Source: Natronohydrobacter thiooxidans
GTDB taxonomy: Bacteria > Pseudomonadota > Alphaproteobacteria > Rhodobacterales > Rhodobacteraceae
Direction of reading: 5' to 3'
Assembly (NCBI RefSeq): GCF_001884735.1
Contig: NZ_MJAP01000018.1
Span: 1-64,000 of the forward strand
Length of the DNA: 64,000 bases
This document shows, one piece after another, positions 60,886-64,000 of this stretch. Each line of letters opens with the position of its first letter. Position 1 is the stretch's first letter. A program made the position numbers and the translations under genes. The notes beneath the pieces were generated by a model. That model worked only from the letters and a program-made list of their open reading frames with translations, searched no databases and was not told where the DNA came from.

Positions 60886-60944
60886 CTTAAGGGGGTATGT
60901 ATACCCCCTTAAGGCAGGGAGTTTGAGGGACGGCAGTCCCTCAA
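60886..60944. terminator. Two tandem hairpins between converging genes
   Basis: CTTAAGGGGGTAT (60886-60898) and ATACCCCCTTAAG (60901-60913) form a perfect 13-bp inverted repeat around a 2-base centre. TTGAGGGAC (60923-60931) and GTCCCTCAA (60936-60944) form a second stem with a 4-base loop. They lie between the convergent oxidoreductase and DUF815 genes and probably act as a bidirectional terminator. Confidence 0.7.
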
Positions 60945-60953
60945 GCCCCCCCC

Positions 60954-61808
60954 TCAGAGGCGCACCCCTTCGCGCCCCGCAAGATCGGTGAAAAACTGCC
61001 AGGCCACCCGCCCCGAGCGCGACCCGCGCGTGGCCTGCCACTCGATCGCCTCCGCGCGCAACCGCTCGGGCGCGATCTCCAGCCCGTAAGCCGCGCAATA
61101 GCCTTCGATCATCGCCAGATACTCGTCCTGATCGCAGGGATGGAAGCCCAGCCACAGCCCGAACCGGTCCGAGAGCGAGACCTTCTCCTCCACCGCTTCC
61201 GCCGGTGAAATCGCCGAAGACCGCTCATTCTCGATCATGTCGCGCGGCATCAGATGGCGCCGGTTCGAGGTCGCATAGAGCACCACATTCTCGGGCCGCC
61301 CCTCGACCCCCCCGTCCAGAAGCGCTTTCAGCGATTTGTAATGCTGGTCATCATGGCTGAACGAGAGATCATCGCAAAACAGGATGAAGCGCGCGTCACT
61401 GCCGCGCAGATAGCCCATCAGCCGCGAGATCGAGGGCAGATCCTCGCGCTGGATCTCCACCAGCTTCAGGCAGCATTCCGGCGCGACATCCAGCACATGC
61501 CCATGCACGGCCTTGACCAGCGAGGATTTCCCCATCCCCCGCGCGCCCCAGAGCAGCGCGTTATTCGCGCCAAACCCGCGCGCGAATTGCAGCGTATTGG
61601 CCAGCAGCGTATCGCGCGCCCGCCCGATCCCGACCAGAAGATCCAGCGCCACCCGGTTGACCTGCGTGACCGGCTGCAGCCGGTCCGGCCCGGTATGCCA
61701 GACAAAGGCATCCGCCGCCTCCAGATCCGGCACCGGCGCGGGCGGCGGCGCGATCCGCTCCAGCGCGCCCGCAATGCGCTCCAGCGCGCCCCCCTCAGCC
61801 AGGCTCAT
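60954..61808 (-). CDS. DUF815 family AAA-type ATPase
   Basis: This 284-residue ATP-binding protein has Walker [18 protein letters not shown], Walker [16 protein letters not shown], and the sensor-like [15 protein letters not shown]. It resembles DnaA/ClpX-type AAA proteins but its biological role is not established. Its start overlaps the tatC stop by 4 bp, suggesting co-expression. Confidence 0.88.
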   Translation of the reverse strand: MSLAEGGALERIAGALERIAPPPAPVPDLEAADAFVWHTGPDRLQPVTQVNRVALDLLVGIGRARDTLLANTLQFARGFGANNALLWGARGMGKSSLVKAVHGHVLDVAPECCLKLVEIQREDLPSISRLMGYLRGSDARFILFCDDLSFSHDDQHYKSLKALLDGGVEGRPENVVLYATSNRRHLMPRDMIENERSSAISPAEAVEEKVSLSDRFGLWLGFHPCDQDEYLAMIEGYCAAYGLEIAPERLRAEAIEWQATRGSRSGRVAWQFFTDLAGREGVRL

Positions 61809-62686
61809 TTCTCGCCTTCCAGCTCATCGGCGAAGATTTCCTCATCCTCGTCCTCCAGCAGCCCCTCACGCCGCAATTCCTCGCGCCGCTTCTTCTCGAC
61901 CCCGGCCACAAGGAAAATCGAAATCTCGTATAGCCCGTAGACCACCACAAACAGAATGATCTGCGTGATCACATCCGGCGGTGTCACCAGCGCGGCGAGC
62001 GTCAGAATCCCCACAATCGCCCATTTCCGCCCCGCTTTCAGCCCTTCGGCAGAGACCAGCCCCGCCTTGCCCATCAGCGTCAGCAGCACCGGCAGCTGGA
62101 AACACATGCCGAAAGCCACGATGAACTTGATCGTCAGGTTCAGATATTCCTGCGCCGAGCCCTGAAACACCACCGACAAGGGCGCCGCCCCCGGCACCCC
62201 GTCCACGGCTTCGCCCGCCGCGCCGAATTGCTGGAAGCCAAGGAAGAAATTATAGGCCAGCGGTGTGACCACATAGAAGGCAAAGCTCGCGCCGAGAAAG
62301 AACATGAAGGGCGAGGCGATCAGGAAAGGCAGAAAGGCGTTCTTCTCCGACCGGTACAGCCCCGGCGCCACGAACCGCCAGAGCTGCCCCGCGATCACCG
62401 GGAAAGCCAGCATGAAGCCGCCCAGAAGCGAGACCTTGATCGCGACGAAAAACCCTTCCTGCGGGCTGATGAAGATCAGGTCGCAATCCTGCCCGCGATC
62501 CGCAAGCGCCGAACAGAGCGGCGCGGTCAGGAAATTGAAGATGGGGGTTGCGACGGTGAAACAGGCCACCATCGCCACGACAAAGGCGAGCACCGCCTTG
62601 ATCAGCCGCGAGCGCAATTCCGCCAGATGCTCGATCAGCGGCGCGCTCTTGTCGTCAATGTCATTTTCTGGCGAGGGGCGCGTCAT
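61805..62686 (-). CDS. tatC: Sec-independent protein translocase TatC
   Basis: This 293-residue protein with six membrane helices has the TatC signature: [19 protein letters not shown] at the start, [20 protein letters not shown], and a conserved [16 protein letters not shown]. It recognises twin-arginine signals with TatB. A charged C-terminal tail ([16 protein letters not shown]) follows. Its start overlaps the tatB stop. Confidence 0.96.
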   Translation of the reverse strand: MTRPSPENDIDDKSAPLIEHLAELRSRLIKAVLAFVVAMVACFTVATPIFNFLTAPLCSALADRGQDCDLIFISPQEGFFVAIKVSLLGGFMLAFPVIAGQLWRFVAPGLYRSEKNAFLPFLIASPFMFFLGASFAFYVVTPLAYNFFLGFQQFGAAGEAVDGVPGAAPLSVVFQGSAQEYLNLTIKFIVAFGMCFQLPVLLTLMGKAGLVSAEGLKAGRKWAIVGILTLAALVTPPDVITQIILFVVVYGLYEISIFLVAGVEKKRREELRREGLLEDEDEEIFADELEGEK

Positions 62687-63294
62687 GCCTGTCCCTTGTC
62701 TGTTGGCGCAGGCGATTTCGGGGCCGCAGGGGCCGCATCCGGTGTCGCAGATCCCGTTCCGGCTTTCGCAGGTTTCGCCGCCGCCGTTTTCGCCTTTGCA
62801 GGCTTGGCGTTCGCAGGTTTCGCCGCCGCTTTGGCTCGCGTCCCGGCATCCGGCCTCGCAGGCGTGGTCGCGGCCTCCGTCCCGGGCGCAGCGGGTTTCA
62901 CTGCACGTTCGCGCCGCAGATTGTCCATCTCCGCCGCGATCCGGTCCATCGCCTCTTCATCCGCGTCGCCGGATGCATCCTTCGCGCCCGAGGCCGGTTT
63001 GCCGGATTTGCCCGCAGCCCCGTCCTTCAGCGGATCCCAGTTGCGCATCTTGTTCAGCTCATCCAGCCCCATGCCCTGCGCATCCGTCGCCTTGCGCAGA
63101 TCGCGCGCGACATCCTTCATGCCACTGGCATCGGCCGCCTCATCCATGGCGCGCTGGAACTCGCGCGCCATGCCGCGCATCTTCGCGGTCATCTGGCCCA
63201 ATGTGCGGAACATCTTCGGCAGATCCTTGGGGCCGACCACGATCAGCGCCACGATCCCGATGACCAAGAGTTCCGTCCAGCCGATATCGAACAT
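62683..63294 (-). CDS. tatB: Sec-independent protein translocase TatB
   Basis: This 203-residue protein has the N-terminal helix [20 protein letters not shown], the Gly-Pro hinge [15 protein letters not shown] and an amphipathic helix. A long Ala/Lys/Pro-rich tail of low complexity follows ([20 protein letters not shown]). It forms the twin-arginine receptor with TatC. The tail is longer than in E. coli TatB but typical of alphaproteobacteria. Confidence 0.93.
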   Translation of the reverse strand: MFDIGWTELLVIGIVALIVVGPKDLPKMFRTLGQMTAKMRGMAREFQRAMDEAADASGMKDVARDLRKATDAQGMGLDELNKMRNWDPLKDGAAGKSGKPASGAKDASGDADEEAMDRIAAEMDNLRRERAVKPAAPGTEAATTPARPDAGTRAKAAAKPANAKPAKAKTAAAKPAKAGTGSATPDAAPAAPKSPAPTDKGQA

Positions 63295-63390
63295 GCATTC
63301 CCCCTGCCCTGACAGGCCAAGCCCGCCCGCACGCTTCAGCGCCGGGCTGTCAGTTCCGGCCCTGTCCCCGGTCGCGGATCAAAGCCGGAG

Positions 63391-63615
63391 TCAGGCTTTA
63401 TCCTTATCGGCTTCAGGCGTGATGTCGCGCGCGCTCTGCGCGCCATCCTCGGGGGCTTTCTCGATCTCGTCCGACCCGTCCTTCAGGCCCTTCTTGAACG
63501 AGGTGATCCCCTTGCCCACTTCGCCCATCAGGGCACTGACCTTGCCGCGCCCGAAGAGCACAAGCACCACAATCGCGATGATGATGAAGCCTGCGGGACC
63601 GATATTGTTCAGCAT
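63391..63615 (-). CDS. tatA: Sec-independent protein translocase TatA
   Basis: This 74-residue protein has a short membrane helix ([20 protein letters not shown]), the Phe-Gly hinge and an amphipathic helix with [13 protein letters not shown], then an acidic tail. It forms the translocation pore with TatBC. ATG 63615 is preceded by GGGAGAA. A gap of 96 bp to tatB contains no recognised gene. Confidence 0.95.
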   Translation of the reverse strand: MLNNIGPAGFIIIAIVVLVLFGRGKVSALMGEVGKGITSFKKGLKDGSDEIEKAPEDGAQSARDITPEADKDKA

Positions 63616-63747
63616 CAGAATTCTCCCTTCGCCACAGGCCCGGAAACGGCACTGCGGTCACATGCAGTCCATTTATGGATTATCACCCGCCAATCAAAGC
63701 CCCAATTTCGTAATCAGAAGATTTTCCTTGGCGCACAGCCCGCGCAA

Positions 63748-64000
63748 TCAGCCAAATGCCGCCGCGCTGACCAGCCCCGGTGCGCCCACAACCCGGTTGC
63801 GCCCCTGCGCCTTGGCCTCGTAAAGCCGCGCATCCGCGGCGGAAATCAGCGTGTCGCGCGACTCCGCCGCCTCACCGCAACTCGCAACCCCGAAGGAACT
63901 GGTAAAGCTGATCTCGGGATGCTCGCGCAGATGTGTGCCCTCGATCACCGCGCGCAGCCGCTCGGCAATATCCAAAGCCGCGCCCGCATCGGCGATCACC
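63748..64000 (-). CDS. GGDEF (diguanylate cyclase) domain protein, C-terminal part
   Basis: The window cuts this gene; only the last 84 residues or so are present. They match the end of a GGDEF domain: ALDIAERLRAVIEG, FTSSFGVASCGEAAE and SAADARLYEAKAQGRNRVVG. The GGDEF motif itself lies beyond the window, so activity cannot be judged. Tentative role: cyclic di-GMP synthesis. Confidence 0.85.
   Translation of the reverse strand, partial: VIADAGAALDIAERLRAVIEGTHLREHPEISFTSSFGVASCGEAAESRDTLISAADARLYEAKAQGRNRVVGAPGLVSAAAFG

Noticed and set aside
62228..63823. A 531-codon plus-strand frame opposite tatC, tatB and tatA
   Set aside because: The Tat genes on the other strand are unmistakable; this frame is a compositional shadow.
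1..64000. CRISPR array
   Set aside because: No regularly spaced direct repeats were seen; the only clear tandem repeat is the 2 x 99 bp unit at 10107-10304, which lacks spacers.

Overview
The window reads as chromosome of a GC-rich alphaproteobacterium, most likely a Rhodobacterales/Rhodobacteraceae member. The grounds are the housekeeping blocks at the right end (tatABC with a DUF815 ATPase, argS-SPOR-nagZ, carA, a yqeY-like gene), several TRAP, TTT and ABC uptake systems, and the strong GGAGG-type ribosome sites. Species-level identity cannot be read from the sequence.

Layout. 1-1235 is a graveyard of gene fragments: an integrase N-terminus, a frameshifted serine hydrolase and a phage Rz1-like lipoprotein. 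1236-7617 (minus) is an operon for a probably aromatic or cyclic acid: FAH-family hydrolase, extradiol-type dioxygenase, SnoaL-like protein, FMN reductase, TRAP transporter and YciI protein. A divergent GntR gene faces it across a region with five copies of one decamer. 8486-10528 holds a broken pirin gene, a broken ring-cleaving dioxygenase with an exact 99-bp tandem duplication, and an IS66-like fragment. 10733-16242 (minus) is a tricarboxylate-type transporter with an IlvD/Edd dehydratase and an HpaI aldolase, with a divergent LacI gene. 17499-28948 (minus) is a long sugar or sugar-acid operon: binding protein, permeases, ATPase, SDR, zinc alcohol dehydrogenase, aldehyde dehydrogenase, PfkB kinase, LacD-like aldolase, enolase-superfamily enzyme and hydroxyacid dehydrogenase. 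It is controlled by a divergent LacI gene with a perfect palindromic operator. Its kinase resembles sulfofructose kinase YihV. 30464-33444 is an AceE-like decarboxylase with a divergent Lrp gene.

33465-46926 is the centrepiece: a soluble di-iron monooxygenase operon of the propane/acetone type (alpha, reductase, beta, coupling protein, amidohydrolase, DUF59, GroEL-like chaperonin, SDR). It is preceded by a -24/-12 promoter with correct GG-N10-GC spacing and a perfect 19-bp inverted repeat. A sigma-54 enhancer-binding activator lies downstream and an extra rpoN-like sigma-54 gene lies immediately upstream. The locus therefore appears to carry its own sigma factor, activator, promoter and folding helpers. 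46998-50000 adds a set of small unrecognised genes and a WD40 protein.

50245-64000 is mostly ordinary core genome: GNAT, glyoxalase, RHH protein, tRNA-Ser(GCT), LysR, carA, yqeY-like, VOC, nagZ, SPOR, argS, Gfo/Idh/MocA, DUF815, tatC, tatB, tatA and the end of a GGDEF protein.
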